Assembly: GCA_016719925.1 (NCBI GenBank)
Contig: JADJYC010000020.1
Span: 1-54,142, forward strand
Source of the DNA: Crocinitomicaceae bacterium
GTDB lineage: Bacteria; Bacteroidota; Bacteroidia; Flavobacteriales_D; Crocinitomicaceae
DNA length: 54,142 bases
Direction: 5' to 3'
Positions 1 to 10,643 of the stretch are shown here, in pieces; the stretch's first letter is position 1, and each line of letters starts with the position of its first letter. A model generated the notes under the pieces. That model did not search any database. It worked only from the letters and a program-made list of their open reading frames with translations, and had not been told where the DNA came from. A program made the translations under genes and the position numbers.

Positions 1-2
1 CC

Positions 3-271
3 TATTTTATCCTGTATCTGAGCCTGAATTTTTTTGCCAGATCAAAGAGTAACAATCAGCCCAATCCAAATAACTTGAATTCCTCTTGCAAAACTGGCTT
101 GCGCTGGTTCCAATTGCCGTTTTTGCCCTTTCATTTTATTTGTATTTCAGAGTGGATCAGAATTATGTGTACATCATGCTGGTGAGTTTTCCAATGGATA
201 TTTTTGCCGTTGTTATTGCGTACCGAAAATTTCCTGTCAAATTCGAACAAAAACGAGATACGTTGGATTGA
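3..271 (+). CDS. Left-truncated small membrane protein, probably frameshifted
   Basis: No family recognised. From position 86 (TTG) a 61-residue frame runs to a TGA at 269-271. It has two hydrophobic stretches (roughly residues 4-21 and 27-45) and a basic tail, so it looks like the end of an integral membrane protein. A different frame is open from the window edge (position 3) through about 178 and begins with another hydrophobic run, so one gene entering from the left with a frame break near 85 is likely. TTG is therefore probably not a real start. Low confidence because only the 3' part is present. Confidence 0.35.
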
Positions 272-315
272 CGGATCCCCAGGAAAAAAATCGCCGGCAG
301 GGGATGTGCAGTGCA

Positions 316-338
316 CGGGACGAGTTCACCTCGTCCCG
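316..338. repeat. Perfect 9-bp hairpin between small gene and Rieske block
   Basis: CGGGACGAG (316-324) and its exact reverse complement CTCGTCCCG (330-338) are separated by a 5-base loop. It is preceded by the short palindrome GTGCAGTGCAC (311-316 side). No T-run follows directly, so it is more like a dispersed palindromic element than a factor-independent terminator. A second palindromic element lies just after the Rieske gene (1708-1766). Confidence 0.6.
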
Positions 339-425
339 CTAATCACAATTCAACGCGAAAAAAAATCCGAATTTTTATTTTTCTGAATTTTTCATTTTAG
401 GATTTTTAGACCTTTAGATTTTTTT

Positions 426-608
426 ATGTCTTTTTCCATATTTTTAGTAGCTTTAAATAAGAATCCGCAGCATGAACAAAGAAGAAATCAATCAAAAATC
501 AAAGAACTGGAAGAGGAAATTCAAGTTGTCAGAGATAACGGTGATGAGGAACTGGTAGAATTAATGATGATGGAGTTAGAAGAATTAAAGACCCTGCTTA
601 AAGATTAA
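426..608 (+). CDS. Small coiled-coil protein, start uncertain
   Basis: No family recognised. The second half is a charged amphipathic helix rich in Glu, Leu and Lys (from about residue 22 to the end), typical of a short coiled coil. The stop TAA (606-608) overlaps the ATG of the Rieske gene (TAATG), which suggests translational coupling. The first 20 residues look unnatural. An ATG at 472 in another frame reads MNKEEINQ and would join the coiled coil if one A were lost in the AAAAA run near 489-493. The likely real protein is therefore about 45 residues, starting at 472, with a one-base frame break. Confidence 0.4.
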   Translation: MSFSIFLVALNKNPQHEQRRNQSKIKELEEEIQVVRDNGDEELVELMMMELEELKTLLKD

Positions 609-1693
609 TGAAAATTGACAAAGACATACACATTGCATCCACGTTGGATGGCACATTTTATAATTCAGCTGAAAAGCTGGAGGAAAGCAAGTCAAAATTA
701 TTTGAGCGCAGCTGGCAGGTTATCGGTGAAGAAGATCTGGTGAAAGTTCCGCAGGCAGCGTATCCGTTTGAATTTATGGACGGGTTTATCACTGAGCCAT
801 TATTGCTGACACGTGATAAAGAAGATAATTTGCATTGCATGTCTAACGTGTGTACACATCGGGGAAATATTCTGGTAAATAATCCCTGTATTTTATCAGG
901 CGGAATTTCATGCAGCTATCACGGCAGAAGATTTGGAACCGACGGTTGTTTTAAAGCCATGCCGGAGACTGACGGAATGAAAGATTTTCCTTCAGAAAGA
1001 GATAATCTTGAAAAACACCTTTAAAAAAATGGAAACAGTTTTTATTTACCTCCCTTGATCCTGCTATTGATTTTGATGAAATGATTGCCCCGATGCAGAA
1101 AAGAATCGGATGGATGCCGGTGGAGAATTTTATTTTTGATCCAAATCGTTCCCGTGAATATCTGGTTAAAGCAAACTGGGCTTTGTACTGTGATAATTAC
1201 CTGGAAGGTTTTCATATTCCTTATATTCATAAAGATCTTGCAAAGGCATTGGATTATGACGGATATCAGAGTGAAATTTATAAATATTCAAATCTTCAGT
1301 TAGGTGTTGCAAAGGGAGGTGAAATGGCATTTGACCTGCCAAAAGATTCTCCTGATTATGGGCAGCGAATTGCAGCTTATTATTATTGGTTGTTCCCAAA
1401 CATCATGTTTAATTTTTATCCGTGGGGATTGTCGTTAAATATTATCAGACCATTACAGCATAATCTTACAAAGGTAATTTTCAGATCATTTGTCTGGGAT
1501 TATTCAAAAATTGATGCAGTGTGCCGGTGCTTTGCTTGATCGTGTTGAAAGAGAAGATGAAGCGATTGTGGAAAATGTTCAGAAGGGAATTTCATCCCGG
1601 TTGTATGGTAAAGGAAGATATTCTCCAAAAATGGAAAAAGGTGTGCATCATTTTCATACGCTGATTTCGGATTTTTTGCAATCGGCAACGTGA
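608..1693 (+). CDS. Rieske [2Fe-2S] ring-hydroxylating oxygenase, alpha-subunit type (frameshifted)
   Basis: Three consecutive frames (608-1024, about 1025-1539, about 1510-1693) join into one protein of about 360 residues, the usual size for this family. The first part holds the Rieske cluster ligands CTHRG (about residue 82) and CSYHGRRF (about 102). The second holds the mononuclear iron site motif DNYLEGFHIPYIH with its two His ligands. Members use an external reductase and O2 to oxidise aromatic, choline-like or related substrates; the substrate cannot be told here. One break lies at the A-run near 1022-1028, the other near 1510-1520. Reductase and beta-subunit genes are not adjacent. The frames are so well conserved across the breaks that indel error or very recent inactivation is likely. 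Confidence 0.82.
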
Positions 1694-1707
1694 CCATTAA
1701 CGTGAAC

Positions 1708-1766
1708 GTAGGCGCAGGTCGTGTCACCGTGGGCGCAGGTCGTCCCATTGGGACGCCTACGGTGAC
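1708..1766. repeat. Compound palindromic (REP-like) element
   Basis: Two direct copies of GTRGGCGCAGGTCGT lie at 1708-1722 and 1729-1743. GTCACCGTGGGCG (1723-1735) pairs with CGCCTACGGTGAC (1754-1766) with one mismatch. The top of that stem holds a second palindrome, GTCCCATTGGGAC (1742-1754). The element is far more GC-rich than its surroundings and lies between the Rieske stop and the start of the FG-GAP gene. It could fold as a nested hairpin in RNA or single-stranded DNA. Confidence 0.65.
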
Positions 1767-1814
1767 GCCCATCCGCCGTTATTTCGTATATTTGATTCTG
1801 CCTCAATCTACTTT

Positions 1815-4800
1815 ATGCGCCGGATTTTTATTTCATTTTCTGTTTTGTTTTTTATCTGCACCAAATTGTCTGCGCAGCAAAATCCTCTTTTTACATCTCT
1901 TGATCCTAAAAAAACAAAAGTTGATTTTCAGAATATCCTGATTGAAAACGATACACTGAATTATTTTTTATTACGATAATCTTTATAACGGAGCAGGTCT
2001 GGCAATGGGTGATATCAACAATGACGGATTGCCGGATTTATATTTTGTTTCTAACCTGGGTGCTGATCAGCTTTATCTGAACAAGGGTAAAATGAAATTC
2101 AAAAATATTACTGAAACTGCATTTGCAAATCAGGACAGGTCTGACTGGCATACCGCTGTTTCTATGGCTGATGTCAATGCAGATGGCTGGCTCGATATTT
2201 ATGTTTGTAAACACGGATTAGGTCAAACTGACAAAGTAAATTACAGAAATCTGCTTTACATCAATAACCGCGACAATACATTCACTGAAAAAGCAAAAGA
2301 GTACGGCATTGATGATCCCGGACGTTCGATTGATGCTGATTTTTTGGATTATGATCAGGACGGTGATCTGGATTTATTTGTCACAAATCACCGTGAAAAT
2401 ACCTGTATCATGGATCAGTATTTTCAAAAACCATACAAAGAACTTTTTCATTCAAACCGTTTGTACCGGAACGACGGAGATAAATTTACCGAAGTAACAA
2501 AAGCATCGGGTGTACTTTCATTTGGTTTTTGTCTGGCTTCATCAGTAGGAGATTTGAATAACGACGGCTGGCGGATATTTATGTAACAAGCGATTACGGT
2601 CTGCCTGATTTTCTTTTTATCAATCAGCAGAACGGAAAATTTAAAAATGAAGCACGTGAAAGATTACGTCACGCCTCTCATTATTCGATGGGGTTGGATA
2701 TTGCTGATTTTAACAATGATCTTTTGCAGATGTGTGTGTGCTCGATATGTCAAACAAAGACTACGCGAAATCAAAAACAAACATGGGCAGCATGAATATT
2801 CCCACTTTCTGGGACAATGTTGCCAAAGGATATAATTATCAATACATGTACAATACTTTGCAGTTGAATCTGGGTTCAGGTTATTTTTCTGAAATAGGTC
2901 ACATGGCTGGTATTGCCAGTACTGACTGGAGCTGGGCGCCTTTGCTTATTGATTTTGATCAGGACGGTTTAAAAGATTTGTTTGCCACAAATGGTTATTT
3001 CAGAGATGTGCGTGATCAGGATTTTACAAAAATTCTGAAGGAATATATGGCAACTAAACCGGAAAAATTTGATTGCATGAAAATGCTCTCGATGATTCCG
3101 CAGACGAAAGAAGTAAATTACTTTTTTAAAAATGCAGGAGGATTAGAGTTTAGAGATAATACAACTAATTGGGGAATTAATGGAGGAACAAATTCTCACG
3201 GCGCGGTGGCAGGTGATCTGGATCTGGACGGAGACATTGACCTTGTGATCAATAATCTCAATGAACCCGCACAGATTTTACAAAATAATCTGGCCACAGA
3301 ATCTAAAAATTATCTGAAAGTAAAATTAACCGGACCAGATTCAAATCCATTTGCTTATGGAGCAAAAGTAATTGTAAGATTTGGTGATAATTATCCGTCA
3401 ATTACACAGGAGTTATATCCGTCCAGAGGATATGCATCATCATCAGAACCATTGCTTTTATTTGGTGTATTTCCCAATCTCAAAATTGAGTCTGTTGAGG
3501 TGATCTGGAATTCACGGGAGATTAGTTATATCAATCAGAACATCCCGCATAACGGAACATTGGAAGTGAAATATACGGATGTTAAGAAGGATAATAATTC
3601 GCCGCTTTATCTTCCGCCGGCTGAGAGTAAAAATCTTTTTAAAATGAAAGAAGAACCATTTGATGATTATGCAACGGAAGTTTTATTGCCTCATAAAATG
3701 TCTGAGCTAGGTCCGTTCTTTTCAAAAGGAGACATTGTTGGTGACGGACTGGAAGATTTTTATGCAGGTGGTTCAAGAAACAGAAAGGGAAGATTGTATA
3801 TGCAAACGAATGAAGAATTTATTCTCACTCATCAGCCGGCTATTGATAAAGATTCCATGTATGAAGATGCCGGTTCCGTTTTTTTTGATGCAGATAACGA
3901 TGGTGATCAGGATTTGTATGTAGTGAGTGGTGGAAATGAATATAAAACAAACACAGCTTATTATCAGGACAGACTTTATATAAATGACGGTAAGGGAAAT
4001 TTTACGCGCAATTTTTCAGCATTGCCTGAAATTTTGTCCAGCGGACAAAAAGTACTTGCGCATGATATTGATGCTGACGGTGATCAGGATATTATTCGTT
4101 TTGGAAGACAAGTGCCTGGATTTTATTTACTCAAACCGGAGTCTTATGTTTTAATAAATGATAAAGGAAAATTTGAAAACAAAACGAAAGAGCTTGCACC
4201 CGAACTTCAGTTTGCAGGAATGATTACTGATGCTGTTTTGACGGATTGGGATAAAGACAATGATAAAGATATGATTGTAGTTGGCGAATGGATGAAGCCT
4301 CTTTATTTTAATAATAACAATTCCATTTTTTCAATTTCGGAAGAAATAAATTATTGCGAACGTCTTTACGGATGGTGGAACACCATTGAAGAAACGGACA
4401 TCAATAACGATGGCATATCTGAATATCTTTTAGGGAATGCGGGCCGGAATAATAAATTTCATCCCACTCCTGAATTTCCGCTTTCTGCAAGTTTAGAAGA
4501 CCTGGATAAGAACGGAACATTTGATTTAATTCTTACCAAATATTTTAACGGTGTGCTGCATCCTGTGCGCGGAAGAGGCTGTTTGTCTGATCAAATTCCA
4601 TCAGTGAAAGAACGATTCAAAACCTATGATGAATTCGCAAAAACTCCTTTGGATCAACTATTTAATTTTACCACAGATCCGCAAAATGCCAGTGAATTTT
4701 CTAATGGATTCTTATTTCTTTCGGAAGAAAAATTGTCTTTTGCTCCTTTTATTCCAATGGGACAAATTGGATGCATCAATAAATTTATTCAGAAGGATTT

Positions 4801-5052
4801 GAATCAGGATGGATTTATGGATTTTATTGCTTTGGGAAATAAATACGAAGCAGAATTGAAACACCGCGTTATGACGCAAATCCAGGATTAATTTTTCTGA
4901 ATGACAAAGGATCCGGCAGATTTAATATTATGCCTCTGGAACAAAACGGTCCGTATCTCAACAAAAATGCAAAAGATGCCATTCTGATTGGTGACTATAT
5001 TTTTGTTGCCAATTCAGGTGAAGGAGTTGACTATTTAAAAATGAACTGGTAA
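1815..5052 (+). CDS. CRTAC1-like FG-GAP/VCBS repeat protein with ASPIC/UnbV domain (frameshifted)
   Basis: The natural start is the ATG at 1815, which gives a hydrophobic signal peptide ending near LSAQQ. Frames then change at about 1968, 2572, 2720 and 4867; joined, they give about 1075 residues ending MNW-stop at 5050-5052. The protein is built of FG-GAP/VCBS beta-propeller repeats, seen as Ca-binding loops such as DINNDGLPD, DVNADGWLD, DYDQDGDLD and DADNDGDQD. An ASPIC/UnbV domain sits near the middle (around 3340-3520, with ELYPSRGYASSSEP). Proteins of this build are exported and usually bind calcium and carbohydrate or other surface ligands. It follows the Rieske gene by about 120 bases and may share its transcript. 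No C-terminal T9SS domain was seen. Confidence 0.8.
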
Positions 5053-5117
5053 AAAATTGGCTTTGGAATAAGTGATTTGAAACCAATCAGATTTTTTGAA
5101 ACAGTAAAAATAAATTT

Positions 5118-5531
5118 ATGTATTTAAAAATTTTAATTGGATCAATAGTGATTTCTTCACTTTTTGGGTATTTGGAGTGGGGTCAAGGTTATCATGCTTT
5201 TTTGTATCAGGTTGAAATAGAATTTTTTTCAAAAATATTGACTGACTCAAAATCTGTTTTGCATCCATTTACAGTTATTCCGCTGGCGGGTCAGTTGATT
5301 TTGATTTTTGTCTTATTTCAGAAACATCCTAATTTCTGGCTGGTGCTTTCCGGAATTGGTTGTCTTGCTGTTCTCTTTTTATTTATGTCCTTTATCGGAA
5401 TCTTTGCAGGCAGCTGGAAAATTATAGTATCAGTTTTGCCTTTTATAATTCTGAGTCTGGCAGTAATTTTTTACAGAAAAAGTTTTTTAAGTAACAGATT
5501 GCGTACTTCGCGACTTCGCGAGAAAATTTAA
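5118..5531 (+). CDS. Unknown integral membrane protein, four predicted helices
   Basis: No family recognised. The 137-residue product has hydrophobic segments at roughly residues 3-18, 48-66, 73-97 and 102-122, so it is probably a four-helix inner-membrane protein. The last residues (RTSRLREKI) are encoded by a small palindromic stretch, CTTCGCGACTTCGCGAG (about 5505-5521). The original stop may therefore lie in a short inserted or repeat sequence, and the tail may not be ancestral. It stands 65 bases after the FG-GAP gene on the same strand and faces the minus-strand gene that follows. Confidence 0.6.
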   Translation: MYLKILIGSIVISSLFGYLEWGQGYHAFLYQVEIEFFSKILTDSKSVLHPFTVIPLAGQLILIFVLFQKHPNFWLVLSGIGCLAVLFLFMSFIGIFAGSWKIIVSVLPFIILSLAVIFYRKSFLSNRLRTSRLREKI

Positions 5532-5547
5532 AGATAGAAACCCGGAA

Positions 5548-5850
5548 CTAAGGATAGGATAATCCCAGATCATGCACAGAAAATCTTTCAGTTTCAATGA
5601 TTCGCTGACATTTTTCAACGTTATTTTCTTTTTCTGATTGCAGAAAATTCAAAAGTTCATCGCCGGATTTTTTACAATATTCCCAGGTGTCATACTCCCA
5701 GCCAAAATTGCTTCCTTCAGAGTGAATGAAAATCAAATCAGGGAATTCTAAGTGCAGATAGATAGTCCAATAATCAATACCTCCGCTGACAAAGCCACTG
5801 TTGAATGACGCGATTTCTGTCAAATGATTTCTGTCAATTTTAATTCCCAT
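5548..5850 (-). CDS. Unknown small cytosolic protein (100 aa)
   Basis: No family recognised. The product is soluble with no signal peptide: an N-terminal mixed alpha/beta part with several aromatic residues (DYWTIYLHLEFPD, about 27-39), then a charged helix (about 62-90). The ATG at 5850 is followed by a natural-looking start (MGIKID). It is convergent with the upstream membrane protein gene, with only 16 bases between the stops. Length and composition look like a real gene, but no function can be offered. Confidence 0.55.
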   Translation of the reverse strand: MGIKIDRNHLTEIASFNSGFVSGGIDYWTIYLHLEFPDLIFIHSEGSNFGWEYDTWEYCKKSGDELLNFLQSEKENNVEKCQRIIETERFSVHDLGLSYP

Positions 5851-5880
5851 TTCGCAAAAGTAAATTTAGTGTAAATCAGA

Positions 5881-5915
5881 ATAAAAAAAACCGCCCTCAT
5901 TTTTGTGAGAACGGC
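5881..5915 (-). terminator. Terminator of the secreted protease gene
   Basis: Read on the minus strand, CCGTTCTCA and TGAGGGCGG form a 9-bp stem (two G-U pairs) with a 6-base loop, followed by a run of eight T. It lies 24 bases after the protease stop codon, the right place and polarity for a factor-independent terminator. Confidence 0.75.
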
Positions 5916-5938
5916 TTTCTGTAAACGGTCTTTGGATT

Positions 5939-8745
5939 TTAATTTGTTTTTATTACTGTAAAAATTGTCTGACGGTTATCTGAAAGGACTTTTAAATAAT
6001 AGGTTCCGTTTGAAAAGTTTGACATATTGAAAACTGTTCCGTTAATATTTGTCAGCGTTTCAGTCATTATAATTCTTCCGGTTACATCCGTCAGAATTAA
6101 ACGGGTGCCGCCATTATTTATTTCTGAAGAAATGATGCAGAGATTTCCGTTGGTTGGATTTGGATAAACTGACCAGCTGTTTTCTGTATCTTCTTCCAAA
6201 CTTAACTGAGAATCTACCGTAACATTTACTACTGCAGAACAACCGTTGTCATCTGTAATTGTAACAGAATAATCTCCGGCAGCAAGCCCTGAAATATCTT
6301 GTGTTGATGAAGTAAATCCACCTGGGCCGGTCCAGGCATAATCTAATGTTCCGGTTCCTCCGGTTGCTGTTAAATTAACTGAACCATCATTCCCGGTCAT
6401 TTCATCAGTTGATGTTGCACTGCCTGTAACTTCTGCAGGACCATTCAGCGTAACTGAAACTACTTGAGTACAGCTTAATCCGTCAACGACAGTAATATTA
6501 TAAGTGCCCTGACATAATCCGGTAAATGTGGATGATGCTTGAGCGCCGCTTCCAATATCATAGGTATATGGACCAGTTCCGCCTGAAGGTGTTAAAGTAA
6601 TTTCACCGTTGCAATCATCAAAACATGTTTCTTCTGAAGTTGCTGCATCTACTGTTCCTGTACAAGCTGATTCAACACAGAAGTTGGCAGTTTCTGATTC
6701 ACCAAAATTTACAGTACTCAGTGAAGCAAGAACGGTTCCGATTCCATCAGTAATTTCATAATCACCATCCATTCCGCAGCCAGAAGTTCCTTCAAGTCCG
6801 TCTCCCCAGTCATCATAAATAACCATATCATAACATCCAACAGCCATGCAGAAATTTTCTACAATGGTTGCTCATCTGCATACGCTCCCGGATCTCCGGA
6901 ATCAGCATTTTGAATTCCACCCGGAATGACTGATAAATTCCCGCCTTCAAATACTACATTATTTCCTGCATCTAAACTCTGCCAGGCTGTTTCATACCCC
7001 CAGAAATCTATGTTTAAAGTAAGTGTAATAAGTTCACCACCGATGGTTGTATTGAAAGATGAAGCTGCATCATCATTTGCCGGATTGGTATCTGCTGTAC
7101 TGTTTGGATTTGTGGTGTAAACATTAAAAGTATGTGCGCCTGCAGTTGCAGTCATAGAAGCAAGTGTCACCGTCGCAGATGCTCCGGGAGCAAGTGTACC
7201 GGTCCAGTTGAATGTATTGTTTGTTCCGCCGTCAATGTTGTAATTGATTGTGGCAGACGTTAGATTGTTTGCACCGTAATTATGTAATGTAACTTCCGGA
7301 TCAAACGTATCTGTACAATAATTTCCGGTTGGAGATTGAACAGAAGTAATTCCGGCATCATCATTTGATGGAGGTGCAACCGGATCCCATCCGTCATTAG
7401 TTGTTGGTGCAGATCCGCATGTTCCCGGCGCAAGCCACGTATCTAAATTTGGCCAGGATACTCCAAATCTTCCATAATAATCCGGCTGACTGTTGTCGTT
7501 AGTTCCTGAGCAGGCAGCAGTTCCTCCGTATAATTGTCCGATGATCCGGTGATTCTGATCAAAAAGTGGTGATCCGGATGAACCGGGTTCAGTCACTCCC
7601 TGATCCCAGTTTGCAATTCGCCAGCATGCTGCGCCGCCCCATGACTGATGTGTTGGTGGATTGTCTTCACGGCATATTTTTTTCAAATCTCCTGAAGGAT
7701 GGTGAATACCGGTTGCCTGTGTAACAGTAAGTGCATCTGAATTGTCCCATCCTGCATAAAAACATCCCCAGTTTTGTGCATCTGTTAATGTCATGTTGTT
7801 GATTTCAATTAATGCAACATCTGAAGCCGCACTTGCAAATAATTCTGTTGCTCCGTTGGCGGTCTGATCATAAGGTGAACCGGGATCTGTGCTCACTGCA
7901 ACCGTTGCACACACTTCAGTTCCAGGAGGACTTTCCCAGTTGAAACGGAATGCCCAGGTAGCAAGATTTTGACCATCTACACAATGGTTTGCAGTCAGGA
8001 AATAAGGAGTACCATCATCGCATGTATTATTAATTAATGCACCAGTACAAATTCCGCTTCCACCCACAACAATCATGGCAACTGATCTTATCTGATCTTC
8101 CCATCCCGCACCCAGCGGACAGTTTACATCAATATTACAATCTTCAGAACTTTCAAATGCTTTCATCAGATTTTTCTGTACGGTATCTAAACTTCTGTAT
8201 CCGTGAATTACATTGGCAATTGTGAGTGATCCCTGACCGGCAACTGCTGCAGGTTCAAAATATTCTACCACAATGTGACTGCCATGCACCAATTCTGTTC
8301 CAAGCATGTGCTCAGCATTATTATTCCGGCTGGTGTATGCGCCAACACGGTTTGTTTTTTCTTTGTCGTATAAATAGATATATGCGCCTTCAGGAATGTT
8401 GAGATTTTCAAAAATCACATTGACCGTGATCGCATCTCCGCAAATTAATTCAATCTGCCAGATACGGTTTCCATTTCCGGTTGTAATCCACTCACCTGAA
8501 TTTTCAAGATTAAAATTGGTCTCATATTTATAACCAAATCTCCAGGGTGAATTTTTTTCAATATCATTAATTGAATCTTCAATTGCAATTTGCTGCATAT
8601 CAAATCCGGCCATCACATGAACATCCGGATTTTTTGAGGGAACAAATTTGTCTTTCCATCCAAAGGGACCGCCTAAGCTGGTTGTCTGGGCAAAAGAAAA
8701 TGATCCAATTAAAACACCAATAATAAGTGTAAAGCAATTTTTCAT
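5939..8745 (-). CDS. Secreted trypsin-fold (lysyl endopeptidase-like) protease with SprB-like repeats and T9SS type A tail (one frameshift)
   Basis: Two frames (8745-6859 and about 6850-5939) join with one break near 6850 into about 930 residues. Residues 1-20 are a signal peptide ending SFAQ. The S1-type catalytic triad is visible as TANHC (H254), SDVALIEI (D309) and GSSGSP (S390). The spacing and wide Cys content resemble lysyl endopeptidases. A CARDB-like beta domain follows (about 460-560), then two SprB-type repeats (for example GEITLTPSGGTGPYTYDIG). The end is a T9SS type A sorting domain with YPNPTNGN and a closing YYLKVLSDNRQ strand. It would be exported by Sec, then carried through the outer membrane and anchored or released by the T9SS. 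Cleavage specificity is inferred from the family only. Confidence 0.85.
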
Positions 8746-8941
8746 GGTACGTTTTTTTGAGACCTTGAAGGTATGGAAAAATACAGTTTGAATATTTACT
8801 GTTAAAAAAACAAACCGGCTATTCTGAGATTCCTAAATTGGCATAACCCATGAAATTTGCAGATAAGTCAGATCCTCAGGAATTAATATACTAGAAAACA
8901 AATCTTATTAAATTTACACCTCAAACAAAAAATTAGACAAC

Positions 8942-9823
8942 ATGAAAGCATACGTTTTTCCGGGTCAGGGTGCTCAGTTTCCAGGAATGGGAAAAGATCT
9001 CTATGATAATTCACCACTTGCAAAAGAACTTTTTGAAAAAGCAAATGAAATTCTTGGATTCAGAATTACGGATATTATGTTTTCAGGAACGGAAGAAGAC
9101 TTGAAACAAACTAAAGTTACTCAGCCGGCGGTTTTTTTACATTCTGTTATTCTTGCAAAAGTACTTGGAGATAAATTTCAGCCGCAAATGGTTGCAGGGC
9201 ACTCGTTGGGTGAATTGTCTGCATTGGTTGCAAACGGAGTATTGCAGTTTGAAGACGGATTAAAATTAGTTTCCAAACGTGCGCTTGCAATGCAGAAAGC
9301 TTGTGAAGCTGTTCCTTCCACCATGGCCGCAATTTTAAGTCTGGAAGATGAAGTGATTGAAAAAATTTGTGCGACAATAGATGGAGTAGTGGTTCCGGCA
9401 AATTATAACTCACCGGGACAATTAGTGATTTCAGGTGCAATACCTGCAGTTGAGGCTGCCTGTGCAAAACTGACAGAAGCCGGTGCAAAACGCGCCATGA
9501 TTTTACCGGTGGGTGGCGCATTCCATTCTCCGCTTATGGAGCCTGCAAGAGAAGAACTTGCGGCAGCAATTGAAGCAACTCATTTTGGAAATCCTGTTTG
9601 CCCGGTTTATCAGAATGTAAATGCAAAAGCGGTTACTGATCCGGCAGAAATCAAAAAAAATCTGGTTGCTCAGTTAACAGCTCCGGTAAAATGGACACAA
9701 ATTATGAATCAGATGATTGCTGACGGATGTACATCTGTTGTTGAAGTAGGGCCTGGCAAAGTTTTACAGGGATTATTTCAAAAAGTGGATCGGGCGTTTC
9801 CAACTGAGAGCGCAGCCATCTAA
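8942..9823 (+). CDS. fabD: Malonyl-CoA:ACP transacylase
   Basis: Transfers malonyl from CoA to acyl carrier protein, the entry step of type II fatty-acid elongation in the cytosol. The 293-residue length is normal. The family motifs are all present: FPGQGAQFPGMG at residues 6-17, QPAVF at 61-65, the nucleophile S88 in GHSLGE, and the histidine in GAFHSPLM near residue 197. The ATG at 8942 follows a long non-coding lead. The gene stands alone between a divergent protease gene and its own strong terminator, so it is probably a single-gene transcript. Other fab genes are not in the window. Confidence 0.96.
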   Translation: MKAYVFPGQGAQFPGMGKDLYDNSPLAKELFEKANEILGFRITDIMFSGTEEDLKQTKVTQPAVFLHSVILAKVLGDKFQPQMVAGHSLGELSALVANGVLQFEDGLKLVSKRALAMQKACEAVPSTMAAILSLEDEVIEKICATIDGVVVPANYNSPGQLVISGAIPAVEAACAKLTEAGAKRAMILPVGGAFHSPLMEPAREELAAAIEATHFGNPVCPVYQNVNAKAVTDPAEIKKNLVAQLTAPVKWTQIMNQMIADGCTSVVEVGPGKVLQGLFQKVDRAFPTESAAI

Positions 9824-9870
9824 CTGGTGTAAATTTGAAAAGCTGAAATTTTAATCCAATCAATACATGG

Positions 9871-9904
9871 ACACTGCAATTCAGGTTGCAGTGTTTTTTT
9901 TTTA
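9871..9904 (+). terminator. fabD terminator
   Basis: A perfect 9-bp stem, ACACTGCAA (9871-9879) against TTGCAGTGT (9886-9894), with a 6-base loop is followed by a run of T to 9903. It lies about 48 bases after the fabD stop. Confidence 0.93.
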
Positions 9905-9943
9905 AATAATGTTTTTGTAAATTTCAACAAAACTGCCATACTT

Positions 9944-10642
9944 ATGATTAGATTCTTTTCAATGCTGCCGCTGATTGTTTCAATGAATGCGGTTGCTCAT
10001 ACATCCTATAAATCAGAAATCAAATGCCCGTTGGATGGGAAAAAATTTGATATTTACATCACCGGCAGTTATACTACTACAAATACACTGAAAGATTTTC
10101 AGAAACAGGGTTACATCGGAGATTTATATGAAAGTTCAGTAGTTTCTTGTCCGAATTGCCATTACTCAGGTTATGTTTCTGATTTTGATACCAGTTTTAC
10201 GAAAGATGAAACAGGTATATTATTAAACCTGCTTCAGCCTTTTGAAAGTGAAAAACCGGATGACGTCATGGAAAATGAAATTGCTGTTCAACTTTATTTA
10301 CATTGGAAAAAACCTATGAATGAGATTGCCTGGCTGTACCTGATGGCATCCTATTTTCTCAAAGGAGTGGAGGACAGACAGGAAAAACGGAAGGAGTTAC
10401 AGCAACTATGTATTGACTATACCCTCTTGGCAATAGATGGTAAGGAATATGAAAAGAAAGAAATGTATGCGGTGGAGTATTATTTGGTTGGTGAACTGTA
10501 TCGCAGAATTGGTAATTTCGAAAGTGCATTAAAGTACTTTGATCTTGCTGAAGAAACCAAACCAAAGCCTGATTGGCTTGAACCTGTTCTGAAAGAACAA
10601 CGTGAAATGGCTTTGAACTCAAATGATGATAATTCTATTTAA
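9944..10642 (+). CDS. DUF2225-like protein: zinc-ribbon plus TPR-like helices
   Basis: The 232-residue product starts with a hydrophobic stretch (residues 3-18) that could be a signal peptide. Two cysteine motifs follow, CPLDGKKF (about 28-35) and CPNCHYSGY (about 68-76), arranged as in the DUF2225 family and probably binding zinc. The C-terminal half is helical, with a TPR-like unit (YLVGELYRRIGNFESALKYF). Cellular role unknown. The next gene's best ATG lies one base after this stop, so the two are probably co-transcribed. DUF2225 assignment is from the Cys pattern and layout, by eye. Confidence 0.65.
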   Translation: MIRFFSMLPLIVSMNAVAHTSYKSEIKCPLDGKKFDIYITGSYTTTNTLKDFQKQGYIGDLYESSVVSCPNCHYSGYVSDFDTSFTKDETGILLNLLQPFESEKPDDVMENEIAVQLYLHWKKPMNEIAWLYLMASYFLKGVEDRQEKRKELQQLCIDYTLLAIDGKEYEKKEMYAVEYYLVGELYRRIGNFESALKYFDLAEETKPKPDWLEPVLKEQREMALNSNDDNSI

Positions 10643-10643
10643 T

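Noticed and set aside
9147..9521. 124-codon minus-strand frame inside fabD
   Set aside because: Shadow frame; composition (Leu/His/Gln-rich) is that of an antisense reading and fabD is intact.
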